In this document: positions 23,607 through 35,651 of the stretch, piece after piece | How the letters are laid out: each line of letters begins with the position of its first letter | Position numbering within the stretch: position 1 is the first letter of the stretch | Assembly: GCF_020921035.1 (NCBI RefSeq) | Contig: NC_063159.1 | Coordinates: forward strand, 8,286,501 to 8,350,500 | Direction of reading: 5' to 3' | DNA from: Rhodamnia argentea | Lineage: Eukaryota; Streptophyta; Magnoliopsida; Myrtales; Myrtaceae | DNA: 64,000 bases | Made by a program: the position numbers and the translations under genes | The notes under the pieces: model-generated | What the model was told of the DNA's origin: nothing | The model's database searches: none | Seen by the model: only the letters and a program-made list of their open reading frames with translations

Positions 23607-23636
23607 ATTTATAGTGTGAACCCGTGCACTGACTCA
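23607..23636 (-). promoter_or_regulatory. NAC-B promoter, unit 1: TATA box and TGACTCA element
   Basis: On the minus strand TATAAAT at 23613-23607 lies about 130 bp upstream of the NAC-B start codon. TGACTCA (23630-23636, a bZIP/GCN4-type palindrome) lies just upstream. A W-box-like TTGAC is at 23712-23716. All three are conserved at the same spacing in unit 2 (37199-37228 and 37331-37335). Confidence 0.6.
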
Positions 23637-23844
23637 GTGACTGACCCTTTTTTTTTTTTTAACTCATTTGTCCCCCCTTGCTTCAGAAGTGTAAAACCAC
23701 ACTGTTTTGTGTTGACTGGACCCCTCCCCTGTGTCTGAAAATATTTTAGCTTACCCTAGGAAGTTGCTGCTGAACCCCATGCATGCCGGAGAACATCCAG
23801 CCTACATGCCAACGTCAGACAAGGTTCCGTTTATTTTGTGAAAA

Positions 23845-23965
23845 ATAAATAATTTGAAAAAAAAAAATGAGAGCTGATTGCTTATATTGCTTAAAAAAAT
23901 AGATGAACAAAAATCTTTTTCATCATTCGCAAAAATATTTAGATATTATCGTTGACAATGAAATT
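23845..23965. repeat. AT-rich MITE copy
   Basis: Member of the dispersed family described at 11745-11990, with the AAAATATTTAGATATTATCGTT core. The equivalent copy in unit 2 is at 37455-37670. Confidence 0.4.
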
Positions 23966-23989
23966 TTTTCGTTATCCCCAAAATCCTTA

Positions 23990-26900
23990 GCTTTACTCTG
24001 ATTATTCTTTTCTGGCAGAAAGAAACCATTCCCATTTTCTCTTTTCGTGTAAATAGTATGTTTAAATGAGGGAGGGCGAAAATTTTAGTGTGAGATTTAG
24101 TGATTTATCTCTAATAGTTAGAGATAATCAAAATCAATGTCAATCTTCACTGCTGCATAATCGCAAAGTTTGTGAACTTTTTGGAGCTGGGGATGAATCC
24201 AATAAGTTCAGACATCCTAACATGTATGCATGAGCGTGCAATTGATTTAAGGTATGACATATAGAAGTTTCCGGAATTTGATGTGCATCAAACAAAGAAT
24301 TTGAGCCTATTGGTCTAAGCTTCAGCAAGACCGACTACATTGATTTAATTACTTTAGTGATTGAGATTAGACCATTAGTGTCGCAAAATAAAATAAAAAT
24401 AGTAATAGCTTTTGGGCCTTCTTGTTGAAGTTCAACCCTTGTTCCAAAAGGGTTCACTTTTTTGCCTGGACCAAGGTGGGGATGGCACCATCACTCACTC
24501 CTTTTGGCTTCCTATTGTCCATGAATTTATAATAAAGAGATTAAAAAAATTAGGGTAAAACTTGCCATGGTTAAGCCACTTCATCATAAAGCTCCATTGC
24601 TTCCCACTTTCCCTAAAATTAATTAGATATGTTTCCTTACATTAGATAAAAAAAAAATAACTTGATCATCTCATGTAATCTAGTATAAGGTTTTTAGAGC
24701 AATATATCAACATCACCGGATCATGAATGAATCTTTGTTTCAACCTATAAAACCAAACCTAGGGATTTATATTATGCATCAAGTCTTCACCACTAGTGTA
24801 GCACTTTTTGTTAGATAAGCATCATTGGTCTCCTGACGGTTCTTATGCATAAGAACTCTCAAGATTATTATCCTTGTATCACAAAACTCTACCTGTACTC
24901 CGTCTTTTGTATTTGGGAAATGACACTATGCAATGTCATCTTTGGACAATAATTTGTTCGATCCGGTCCTTCAAAATATTCCTAAATATTTAATTTAGTC
25001 CTAAACTTTCAATTCCTTCAATCCAATCCATCAACTTTGATTTTTCTTTTCTAGCATTTCTTTTCATCCCCAAAATCTTAACTTTACTATGATTTTTCTT
25101 TTCCAGCAAGAAAGAAACCATTCCCATTTTCCCTTATCGTGTAAATAGTATGTTTAAATGAGGGAGGGCAAAATTTGTAGCGTGAGATTTAGTGATTTGT
25201 CACTAATAATTAGAGATAATAAAAAACAGTGTCAATCTTCACTACTTCATAATCACAAAGTTTGTGAACCTTTTGGAGTTGGGGACGAATCCAATAAGTT
25301 CAGACATCCTAACATGCATGCATGAACATATACTTGATTTAAGGCATGATATATAGAAGTTTCTGGAATTTTATCCTATTGGTCTAAACTTCAGCAAGAC
25401 CAAATGCCTTAATTTAATTACTTTAACGATTGAGATTAGACCATTGGTGTTGACATATGAAAGAGGTATAGCAATAGCTTTTGGGCCTTGTTGTGGAAGT
25501 TCAACCCTTGTTCCCAAAGGGTTCACTTTTTTTCCTGGACCTACATGGGGATGGCACTTTCAGTTATTCTTTCCCCACATGTTTCATCACTCACTCCTTT
25601 TGGCTTCCTATTTGTCTATGAATTTCTAATATATAGATAAAAAAAAAAATAGGGTAAAACTTGTCATGGCTAAGCCATGTCATCATAAAGCTCCATTGCC
25701 ACTCACTTTCCTTAAAATTAGTTAGACATGTTTCCTTACGTTAGATTTAAAAAAAAAAAAATTAATTGATCATCTCATGTAATGTAACATAATGTTTCTA
25801 GAGCAATAGATCAACATCAGCGGAGCCTGAATGAATCTTTTTTCAACCTATCAAATCAAAACTAGGGAATTATATTATGCATTATGTCTTCACCACTGGT
25901 ATAGCACTTTTTATTAGATAAGCATCATTGGTCTCGTGACAGTTCTTATGCATAAGAACTCTCAAAATGGATCATTATCCTGATACCACAAAACTCTACC
26001 TGTACTCCGTCTTTGGTATTTGGGAAATGACACTAATAGTCAATAAACTTTTGGATAATAATTCTTTCGATCTGGTCCTTAAATTTATTTCTAAATGTTT
26101 AATTTACTCTTAAACTTTCAATTCGTTCAATCTAGTCCATCAACTCGGTGAAAAGAAGCTATTCCCATTTTCCCTTTTCGTGTCAAGGGTATGTTTAAAT
26201 GTGGGAGGGAGAATTTTGGTGTGTGTTTTTGCGATTTGTATCTAATAACTAAAGATAATCAAAACCAGTAATTATCAATATTCGATTCTACATATCACAA
26301 AGTTTGTCAACCATTAATCCAATTGGGAGACCAACGAAGTTCAAACATCCTAACATTCATGTAGGATCATATACATGATTTAAGGTATAATATGTTGGGG
26401 TGTAGTTTATACTCCCCGAGCCGTCAGAGGGCTTTTACGGTTTGATCCTATATTGTTTCATTGTCGGTTTGTATTTGGGCTAATGAATATCTACTGCTAT
26501 GTATTATCTCTTTCTCATGTAGTTGAGAAATATAACAGGTAGATGTGGAGTGTTAATTATAGTAGAATCCTTTAATGGATGTAGCCCTAATTTAAGGATG
26601 AATCAAGATAAACCTTATGTCTCATTTTCTTTTCTTGCTTTTACGCTTATTTTGCTTGTAGTTTGTGGGCCGAATCCTGACATGATATATGGAAGTTTCT
26701 GGAAATTTAATGATTGAGATTAGACCTGCATTGGTGTCCTCACATTAAAATAGAAATAACAAAACCTTTTGGAACTTCTTGTTGAAGTGCTAAGCCTTGT
26801 TCCCCAAGGGGTTGCGCTTTTTAAATGGACCCCCATGCGTTTGGAATTTTCAGTCGCGCTGTTCTTTCCCCCACGTTTCATTAGTCACTCCTTTTCGCGT

Positions 26901-27480
26901 ATTATATTGTTTATGAATTTCCAATACATATATCCCTAAGTAATTAGAAAAAAAAATTGGGTAGAGTGAAATTTTATGGTTGAGCCACGTCATCGTAAAG
27001 CGCCATTGCCTCTCACTTCCTTCAACACTCCATTTGTTTCCCGAAAAAGGGAATAATTTAAAAAATATTTTTTTTTAAAAATAATTACTTGTGTCACTTA
27101 CAAAAGTGCATGAAAAAAAAGTATTTTCATCATCCACGAAAATGTTTAGATATAAATTGTTGTCGGCAATAAAAATATTTATTATTCACTAATTACTTCA
27201 AGAGATATAAATGATTATTTTGAGGAAAATGTTCTCCAAGTCATTCATTTTTCTTGGAATAAACGCACCCTCACGTTAATTAGAAAAAGATTAATCATCT
27301 CATTTGATCTTATAGAATGTTTCTGAAACAATAAAGCAACATCAATTTGCCATAATCAGTAATTTGGACGTAATTTTAAAAACTTCGTAAATTTTTGGTG
27401 ATGCAAAAGTTAATTTGGGGTAAATGAAGTACGCGGTACCAGCTTTAATTTTTTCAGGGTATTAACTCTTGGAATTTTGA
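23990..27480. repeat. Array of three AT-rich noncoding modules, unit 1
   Basis: Modules of about 1.1-1.3 kb start near 24000, 25085 and 26140. Each contains the phrases CCATTCCCATTTT, GTATGTTTAAATG, CACAAAGTTTGTGAAC, TTAGACCATTGGTGT-like and CCCTTGTTCC followed by GGGTT. The first two are closest (offset 1,086 bp). Unit 2 has two modules and unit 3 two. Short conserved frames (for example 25444-25629) are not supported as genes. Confidence 0.7.
27030..27262. repeat. AT-rich MITE copy
   Basis: Member of the dispersed family described at 11745-11990, here with both ends visible (CATTTGTTTCCCGAAAAAGG and TTTTTCTTGGAATAAACGC). Matching copies are at 39855-40075 and 43470-43640. Confidence 0.5.
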
Positions 27481-28110
27481 TAGCTATGCTTCACTTAGAA
27501 TAAGCATAGGAATTGGCCCAAGACTGCATGCAAATAGTAAAACTCCAAGGAACTTCTAATGCTCCATTTTAGCATCTTATCTAAAATGTGCCTCTGGATA
27601 CTTATAAAGCGATCAAATTAAGAGATGTTACAATATGTTTTCTTCATTAAGTACATGTAACGAGTGCTCTGGCGGCATTCGTTGACAAAACCTATCTAGC
27701 TCTCGCGGGCATAAACGGCTCCTCTCACATAGCTGAGGTAAAATCTGATGAATTTTTGGGGAAGTGATCAGCGGCAATAGTAATAATTAATATAAAAAAA
27801 AATGCAAAACCTACGGACACATTGCCGAACTCTTCCGTGATCATTTCTTTTTCCCGATGCAGTTGCCACAATAGTACGCGAGCCATCTTGAAGCCGGAAA
27901 ACAAATGCAAAACCTCGACCGACTTGCCAGCATTGAATTTCCATTTTTTGTAGTTGTTTGTTTACAGGAGATTAATTGTACCTGCTAATTCTGGTCATCT
28001 GTATCTGTTATTGCTCCGACCGCACAAAGTCATCTTTCAGGCTTCAGATCCAAGACAGTTCTTGCAACGGATAATGTTTCATAATCAGGTGGTCATGCAC
28101 TGACTTTTCC

Positions 28111-29845
28111 GGATTTTTTTTCCAATTTAATTTTTTTAAAAAAATATTTACGAAATTATTTTTTAAAGAGTATTTACAAGTTTGAGCCTCGCTTGGCGGT
28201 TGGGTTGCCGAGCGAGGCCCGCTTGGCAACCCAATTGCCGAGCAGGCGTGCTGGGCCCACCCCCAGCCGCTCGGTAGCCTAATCGCCGAGCAGCCCACTC
28301 GCTCGGCGACTCAGGTGTCGAGCGGGGCCAGCCTTTTTTTTTTTTCGCTTTTTTAAGTGTTTTAATTATTTATACTTATAATAGTTAGTTTATTTCGTAT
28401 TTTTTAACATGTTTATATTTATTTTATTTATAATTTTTTTCTTATGAAGCTTATCTTTATAATATAATTAGTAATAATTAATATAAAAAATTATTAAGAT
28501 CTATAATTAATAATTAATGTTGTAATTATATAATTAATTAAAAATATTCATAAAATAAAATTGGTAAGATATATGAAATTAAGGAACCCCCTTCTTAATT
28601 CAATATCATGCAAGGCCATATGATCACGCGGACGAGCCGGTGTTGGCCGCTATATACCGAATTGACGAAGTACTCGATCTGGATAATGTCACTCAACTAT
28701 TCGGTAATAGTCGAACATACGGTCTTGCATGATATTGAATCAAGGAAGAGGTTTATGCATGTGGTGCGTGACAAGTCGAGTGTAGGTGCATTGTTCGGCT
28801 TTATCGGTCAAACAGCCTTTGTCCTAACGCGACTCTTTGGTAATGTGACGAGGGACTCTATGATGCAACATTTAGCGAAGATAACTAGCAAATCTTTGCT
28901 TAAGAGAGAAATCTCAAAATTCAATAATACTAATCGTCCTAAAAAATATTATAATAATACCTTTTATAGGGTGTTAACCCTAAATCTAACCCTTGTATGA
29001 TTCTAAATATCAAAATCCAAAAGTATAAAATTGCCATTAATAAATCCCGAAAATACTAAAAAAAAAAAGGAAAACTCATCTAGACGATCCTGAATCGCAA
29101 AAATCCATCGTTCATCATCGCCAACAGCGGTAAATATTGATTAGGACGCCGTTTCGCTTCAGCCGACCAAATTTGAGCCCGTTCCGAAATCGTTGACTTG
29201 ATCCGCGGGTTCTTGACATGTTACCGTTTCGCCTTCCAATTTGATTCCCGTCTGTCCAATTAATCTAGAAATGCACTACTAATACATTCCGCATCACTTT
29301 GGCAAAACTACAAAAACTGATATAATTTGTCATTTATGAAATGTAGGGAAAATGGCAAAAGAAGGGTTTTTTTTTCCAATTTAATTAAAAAATATATATT
29401 TACGAAATGACATCCGGATGCTCATCCTCCTTAATTTCATATATCTTACCAATTTTATCTTATGAATATTTTTAATTAATTATATAATTACAACATTATT
29501 TATGAGATCTTAATAATTTTTTATATTAATTATTACTAATTATGTTCTAAAGATAAGCTTCGCAAGAAAAAAAATTATAAATAAAATAAATATAAACATG
29601 TTAAAAAAATACGAAATAAACCAAATATTATAAGTATAAATAATTAAAACACTTAAAAAAACGAAATTAAAAAAAAAAAAAAAAAGCCTAGCCTCGCTCG
29701 GCGCCTCAGCCGCCGAGCAGCTAGGGGTGGGCCCCACACGTCCGCTTGGCAGCCCAACTACCAAGCGAGGCGCAAACTTGTAAATACTTTTTTTTTAAAA
29801 ATAATTTCGTAAATATTTAAAAAAAAATTAAATTAGAAAAAACCC
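28111..29845. mobile_element. Non-autonomous MULE (1,735 bp), relative of the 7.4-kb MULE; possible gene capture
   Basis: Ends GGATTTTTTTTCCAATTTAA and TTAAATTAGAAAAAACCC match the ends of the MULE at 44510-51864. A perfect 9-bp target-site duplication GACTTTTCC lies at 28102-28110 and 29846-29854. The unoccupied site is preserved in unit 1 (about 16920-16930) and unit 3 (about 40875-40885), so insertion followed the segmental duplication. The inverted ends are long (28111-28596 and 29429-29845) and both resemble the left end of the big element, including GC-rich phrases such as GCTCGGCGACTCAG. Sequence 28597-28697 matches the PMD gene of the big element (45912-46015), followed by a short inverted copy (28719-28742). 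The segment 28745-29330 has no match in the big element and may be captured host DNA. Confidence 0.9.
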
Positions 29846-30298
29846 GACTTTTCCTTTTCCATCATACTATTTTCGAATCACATTCGAACCGCGCGAAACG
29901 ATCGAATGGGCACGAATTCAATGCCAAATCACTATACCTCATTGGTACAAATAGCATGTGAGTGCGAAATTAGCTGGGACGAATCCAAATAACTGTTTCT
30001 GCATTTCTGGCCAATTTCACGGTTAAAATTCCACCTACTGCCATAACAAATAGCTCATATTATGCAGCTTGGAATAAAAACTCATTAAGCAAATAATGTA
30101 CAGGGACAGGAAAATATTTTCCAGCAACACATCATGGGCATACTCTTTATCAGCACTTAAAGAGTGCGCTTCCACTGGCTGATGATTACCTATAGCCACA
30201 AAAAGCTTGTGTGATGCTTTCTTCAGAAGAGTGTTTATGCTAGAACCAGCTTACGAATTCAACACCTACCATATCTCTTGGAGGTCTTCAGTATCAGC

Positions 30299-31973
30299 CT
30301 AATAAGACTCCCAATCTCGATATACCAAATCATGACTAAATTGCTCCCCGGTCGCTGTGGGTGGCTGTGGAGTCGCAGAGACATCAAATTGTGATGAGTT
30401 GCATTCCAGTGAGAGAATTGGTGTCGGTGGTCGCTGTACATTTTCTTTTAAAGATTCCTCATTGTCAAAACGAAAACATGAAGAAACATTAGTTTGCTAA
30501 ACATGCTATAATGATCTTTAATAGGCACCATTTTGATGCTTCTTCTGACCTTCAGAATTTCTTCAGATACTATGCTTTTGGCAGTCACTAATGCATTGGA
30601 GCAACATGTGTTATGGACTTCATCGGGGGTGTTACAGAAACTTCCGTCGCCCTCGTGAGGCATAATAGAGATACTTGTGCTGTTGACTTCATCAAGCGTG
30701 TTAGGGCTGCTTCTGCTGCCTTCTTGAGGCATAATAGAGATACCTGTGTTGGTCTCCTGAGTCTTTGAATTTCCTTACCCTCCTTATAAGGTTTTTTCTT
30801 CAAGCAGTAAAGAACGACATCACTCTAATATAGAAAGACAAAAGACGAGGTAACAATTTATTCAAGTCTAAACACAGATCTCTGAAAGCACTTCGTGACA
30901 TAATCCGAAAAGAAAAACAAAACCGCCCTCAAAGAACAAAATATCATTCAAAATAATAACTTTGGTAACACTCCACATTCAACTCATAAGACTCTTTCTG
31001 AAAAGAGATTCCATGTTCAGCTTAGAGTGAATGGGGCTACTGATAGCTATAGCGGTGAGTTGGAGATTTCACTTGGTAAAATGGTCTTAGTTGAAACCAT
31101 TCAATAGAAGTTTAATAAGAGCTTATATCATTTCAATAGGAAAAGAGCTAAAGTCAGCACAACTAAGAGTAAGCTGCTAAGTCTCAACTCAAGCAAATTA
31201 AGTCGGAGAAGAAAATGAAATCAGATAACCTCTTAAGCGAAAGCTCCTGGAATGGAGAACATTCATTTAGCAACCTGAATCATACATATGCATCCTTAAA
31301 TGGTTCATTGTGGTTTGCGCTGAAGTTCACTGATAATGGAAGGAAAAGCAAGAAGATTGAGTACCTGGTCATTGAGGACGTTGTCCATAAGATCAGTATT
31401 CAGGTGATACTCATGTAGTACCCATTTGGTGGGGCCATTTTTGGGACTTTGACCGTTTTTGAAAACCAAAATTTTCTTCAAACCTAATATCTTCCTTTTG
31501 TCTTGTGTCCTGATTTCGTGAGTTTTGCCGGTTGGCTTCCAAGAGCCATAATCATTTGTCCTTCTGGACCGTTTACTTTGAGGGTACTTATTTTGCAGAT
31601 GGTAGAAGAAGAACCATTCGTCACCATCTGACTTTGTCCATGATAATTCTGCATATTTCAAACAGCAAAAAATCTTCAAACATCAGATGCAAACCAACAG
31701 ACACAGAATCCCAAAAGGGAATAGCATGGACCAACCACGAACTTATCACATTTTTAAGGATGAACAGGACAGTTTTGAAGGTATCTTACCATTTATCTTG
31801 CCGGGTAAATCCCAAGGTGGCAATTGATGGACATCAACCTCGGGACTCATCTGTTCAACTGCTTTGTTGCCAAGAACCTTCAACTTCAAGTAATGATTGA
31901 CAAGTTCCTCATCTGTTGGTCTGAATTGAAATCCCACTGGTGGATCGACTAATGAACTTTCTACACTTTCCAT
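30299..31973 (-). pseudogene. NAC-domain transcription factor NAC-A, unit 2 copy, frameshifted in exon 3
   Basis: Exons 31790-31973, 31365-31648, 30824-30529 and 30457 down to a stop at 30299-30301, introns GT-AG. The start at 31973 (MESVESSLVDPPVGFQF) gives a complete NAC domain: subdomain A PVGFQFRPTDEELVNHYL, then DEWFFFYHLQNKYPQSKRS, NDYGSWKPTGK and TKWVLHEYHL. Exon 3 is 296 nt against 297 in unit 1: one A is missing near 30770, so the frame shifts and stops at 30588. Exon 4 also has an early stop (WESY then TAG) before the conserved acidic tail. Translation could give a shortened protein of about 235 aa with an intact NAC domain and an unrelated 75-residue tail. Such a product might still bind DNA, so a dominant-negative role cannot be excluded. 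Confidence 0.85.
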
Positions 31974-33826
31974 CTCAAAAACAAAAATGAACAAAAATAC
32001 TAACTACAAGGGAAGAGAAGGAAATTTGAAGACAGCAATACAATCTTGCTTCAGATTGCTTCATACCAAAGTTCCATCCATGCTTATTTATCGGATATGA
32101 GCTAAAATCCCGCTTTCCACTGGGTCTTACCTTGGCTAGCAAGTTGTTTGACTGTTTGGTGGATCCCACATCTTAACCTCAGTCATGTGACTCTGGATAT
32201 CACTGGATAGCTGCTTTTTCCTCTCAGTCAGACCAATGGGTATGTCTATAGTGCCGTGCGTAATCCATGATCATAAGCTTCTCAATATTGTGGCAATTTC
32301 CCCATTTTGTGCAATAACTAGCGTTAGTAACTTTGGTCATTGAGGTAGTAACTTCCCAAGCAAAATCAGTCATGGTTGGAGGACTATAGGACATACAAAT
32401 ACAGGTGAATGCTGAATAATCTTCATAAGACACTTCTATTTTTCAATTTTCCAAGCCATGTGTTCAATCATTCAAAGCAATCTCGTTGTGAGATTCTTCA
32501 TGATTGTGTATGTCCCCTAAAAATCAACGACTGAGGTGGTAAAGGGCAGGAGGAGGGAAAAGAAAGTTCTTAGTTTTTTCTCACTTGTTTTGACTCATAT
32601 TAACAAATAAAATGTCCACGGCTCAGAAAAAAAAAAAACAAATGAAAAGTCCATCAGAAAAGCATTTGCATACCCCCAAAAAAAATAATAATATATATAT
32701 AGTAAAGACATAAGGGATTGCCACTAACAAGGTAAAGAAAAGAGAAAAAAATTGTGCTTACTGAAAATTTTCAGACATGCTCTCCAAGTTCCAAAAATTC
32801 TTTGTTAAGTTTACTTCTTCTTCTGACCCTACCAGAACACTAACCAGTCAAAAGTCATTCACTCAAGGTCCATAGCTAAAAGTATGTTCATTAGCTCCCT
32901 CATGCATTACTTCCTGTCAAACTTCCACTTACAATAGTATTTATCTATTAGGAGTTCTAGTAAATTTTTTAGCAGGACTGAAGTAATCAAGAGTGCTCGT
33001 TATCTATGCTCAATTCTTATTCTTTCAAATATTTTACTGCATTATAGGAGCTCACTTAGCTTCAGGATGAAGACATATAAGACCTTGACGCAGCACTCCT
33101 ACAAATCAACACATAAGCACCATTAAGACCAATCGGCACCAGTTCAAACTTCTTGAATGTATAGAAAAGTGTTGCTATGTGATGAAATATATTACCAAAG
33201 TAATTTTCATGCTAACCATTCCCCAGTAAGCTATCTTCCGATGTAAATGAAGGAGGCTGGTCAGTTGCAGCACTCAGGGAAGTGATTCCCTCATTTCTTC
33301 AAACGAATTCTGCACTCAGGGGGAAAAAAAATTAAACGAGAGCTAAAACTATAAAGTTTCGCGCCTGTCGCGATTCTTCCTACTCTTAAAGTTGCATCTT
33401 TTCCAATTGAATGATTTTCAACTGCATCAAAATGTAGAGAAATTGCCCGAATCGCCTTCATGCTAAATTAATAAGTCACCCATCCAATCTTTCCTCCCCC
33501 TCGTTTCAATGTTTACTTTATGCAACATAGACCAGGCAATGCTCTTGCAGATTCACAATAGGTGCGAGCATGAATCTCTGATAGTAAAGAATTCAGAGCA
33601 TATCAATTTTCCAGGAAGGATATAAAGCAACAACAACTGTGTCAACCACGTCAAGTTTCATCTGCTTCCAGGTAAAATTTGCAATCTTGTTTAGATTTTC
33701 GGAACACATTGCTATGTGTAAGTTAGACCCAATTCAGCCTCCGCGGCACCGCCGCAAGAACACGCAACAGAGATCCTCCTGGAAAAGAAGAGACCCGAAC
33801 GAGAGGAGATGGAAGTCGATTTCTAC
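31974..33826 (-). other. Predicted leader intron and 5' region of NAC-A, unit 2
   Basis: Collinear with 18991-20731. The ATG at 31973 immediately follows a T-rich tract ending TTTTTGAG, a plausible acceptor. No gene is recognised within. Confidence 0.4.
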
Positions 33827-34070
33827 CTGCGATCCGAGACCGAGGCAAGGCAAGAATAGAAAATTTGAATCTTGAAGAACACGACCGACGAAGGGCTAGT
33901 CAATCATTGCTCGGGTATCTAGATTCGGATCCAATCGAATCGGCGCCAGATCTTGCAAAAGAAATCGCGTCGACGAAACTAAATCCCGAGTAAGATTGAC
34001 AAGTGATTCAGGGTTCGTGTTGGGGCGTAGTGATTCTTGAACGAGCAGCGTCGTCTTCTCCAGCTCTCTG
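33827..34070 (-). other. Predicted noncoding leader exon of NAC-A, unit 2
   Basis: Homologous to 20732-20980, with the donor conserved (CGCAG|GTAGAAAT at 33827/33826). Several small indels relative to unit 1 argue that it is not coding. Confidence 0.35.
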
Positions 34071-34180
34071 GTATGCAAGAAAAAAGATAGAAATTTTTTT
34101 ATCTGATGGGCTAAAATCTTGAAATTTTAGTCCACCCCACTAATTAGAAAATTTTTAAACAGTTTTAATATATTTAGCAT

Positions 34181-35029
34181 TGCCTTTTGTTTTTGAATTA
34201 GCAGGTATAATAAGAGGAATCGCCTCGCGAAGGACTGATTTCGAAAAATTAGAACTGAGAACCGACAGTGAGCCCAAGTCCGGTTCATCGCCGGTTCGGT
34301 TCTCAGGTAGGTCCATGGAGCTAGCTCCATCAAGCTTCAGGCGATTAGTGACTTGTTTTCTGGCAAGCCATAAACCAATCCATCACGCTTTTATTTTTTT
34401 CCAGCAAACAAAGAATGCCATGTTCTTTAATTGACTTATTGTTTGTAAAAAAAAAAAACTTCAAACACGAGTAAAGAATGCTTTACTTTTCTCTTAGTAT
34501 TTTGAATAGTGAGTAGATTCAAGAAATTTAAAAAGTGCAAATGGCAGCAATTAGGGTTTCCAACTTACAACAAATGAAGGTGACAGTGATCAAGAGATAG
34601 AGAGGGAGGCGATCGAGAGAGAGAGAGAGAGAGAGGGGGAGGTGGGGTCGTGAGTTGTGTCTAGGAGGACTGCAAGAAGCGCAGTCGTGGGTCGATGAAG
34701 GTTGAGAGTCGAGAGACCGAGAGAGTTGCTTGAGAGAGTTGAGACCCGAGAGATCGAGATGAGACGAGACGAGACAATTGACAAGCGAGATTAGAGATTT
34801 AGGATTTTAATTTTTCTTAAATATTAAAATACGTATATTTATACATGTATTTGTATAATACATATATTTATATATGTATATATATTACCTATCCAGTCTA
34901 GATAGGTGGTTCCATACCTAAAATCGGGAACCGAATCAATACTCGATTCCTTTGGGACTGACCGTTTCTAGGTCGGTTCGGCTCAATTCTAGGTGGTCCG
35001 AATTGTTTCCAATTTTTTTGCACACCCCG
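34181..35029. mobile_element. hAT-like non-autonomous element remnant, unit 2 only
   Basis: Inserted relative to unit 1. It has AACCGG-rich ends of the GGTTCGGTTCTCAGGTAGG and GGTGGTTCC type and a GA-rich interior (microsatellite at about 34613-34635) resembling hAT element leader sequence. Exact ends were not determined, and it may consist of two nested pieces. Confidence 0.4.
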
Positions 35030-35037
35030 GGTATAAG

Positions 35038-35396
35038 TAGGGGTGTCAATGGGCCGGGTCGGGCCGGGCCTCCGGCCCAAAATAGAACAGTGCCAAGTTC
35101 AACCCGGCCCGAACTCTCTTCGGGTCGGGCCGAGTCGGGTTGGTTTTTTTTTTTTGAATCAAAATCACTTGACATGTCCGTATAATAAAAAAATATAAAA
35201 AATAAAAATGAAAATAAGACAAATTAAAAAGAAAATTTGGGTGAAAAAAAAAAGCCGGAATCGGGCCAGCCCGACCCAGCCTGATCCTAACAGTACCAAG
35301 CCGATTGGAAAGGCCCGAAAATTAGGGTGAATTTTCGGGCCGGGCTGGGTCAGGTTGGGTCGGGTCGGGCCAGCGCGTGCTTTTTTGACACCCCTA
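35038..35396. mobile_element. hAT-type non-autonomous element, 359 bp
   Basis: Terminal repeats TAGGGGTGTCAA and TTGACACCCCTA, with subterminal GGGTCGGGCCGGGC and its complement. The flanks GGTATAAG (35030-35037) and GATATAAC (35397-35404) match at six of eight positions, fitting an aged 8-bp hAT duplication. It lies in the part of unit 2 that unit 1 lacks. Confidence 0.75.
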
Positions 35397-35651
35397 GATA
35401 TAACATGGTGTGTTTATCACGTGATCTTCTCCATTCTTTTCATTTTTATTTCAATAGAAGGTGACCATCCGCAAATCATGATATTAATCATATATGCTTT
35501 AAATAAATTATGATTTACCCATTCAAACTGCATATGTTTCAGTTCACTCCAGAAGCCACACTCAACAATACTAAGTACATTACAGGTGAAAACACACGCC
35601 CTCCTTGCAAAACATGATCAACCATCGTCGCACGTTGGAGTAGAGAAGTCC

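Larger units (their letters stand above)
15735..27490. repeat. Tandem segmental duplication, unit 1 (NAC-A plus NAC-B)
   Basis: About 11.8 kb, collinear with unit 2 (27495-40298). Landmarks in order: AATAAGCATAGG start, the CATTCGTTGAC-type block at 15990-16230, the NAC-A 3' flank (16750-17350), NAC-A (17372-18990), its leader region (19000-20980), NAC-B (21978-23480) and the AT-rich module array (23990-27480). Unit 1 has about 500 bp at 16235-16745 that units 2 and 3 lack, and one extra copy of the AT-rich module. Confidence 0.9.

Noticed and set aside
25444-25629. 61-codon frame repeated at 38034-38237
   Set aside because: It belongs to the AT-rich noncoding module; the other module copies break it and there is no codon signature.
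28608-29000. 130-codon plus-strand frame as an independent gene
   Set aside because: It lies within the MULE derivative and starts in PMD-gene sequence read on the opposite strand. Treated as element content, with possible capture noted separately.
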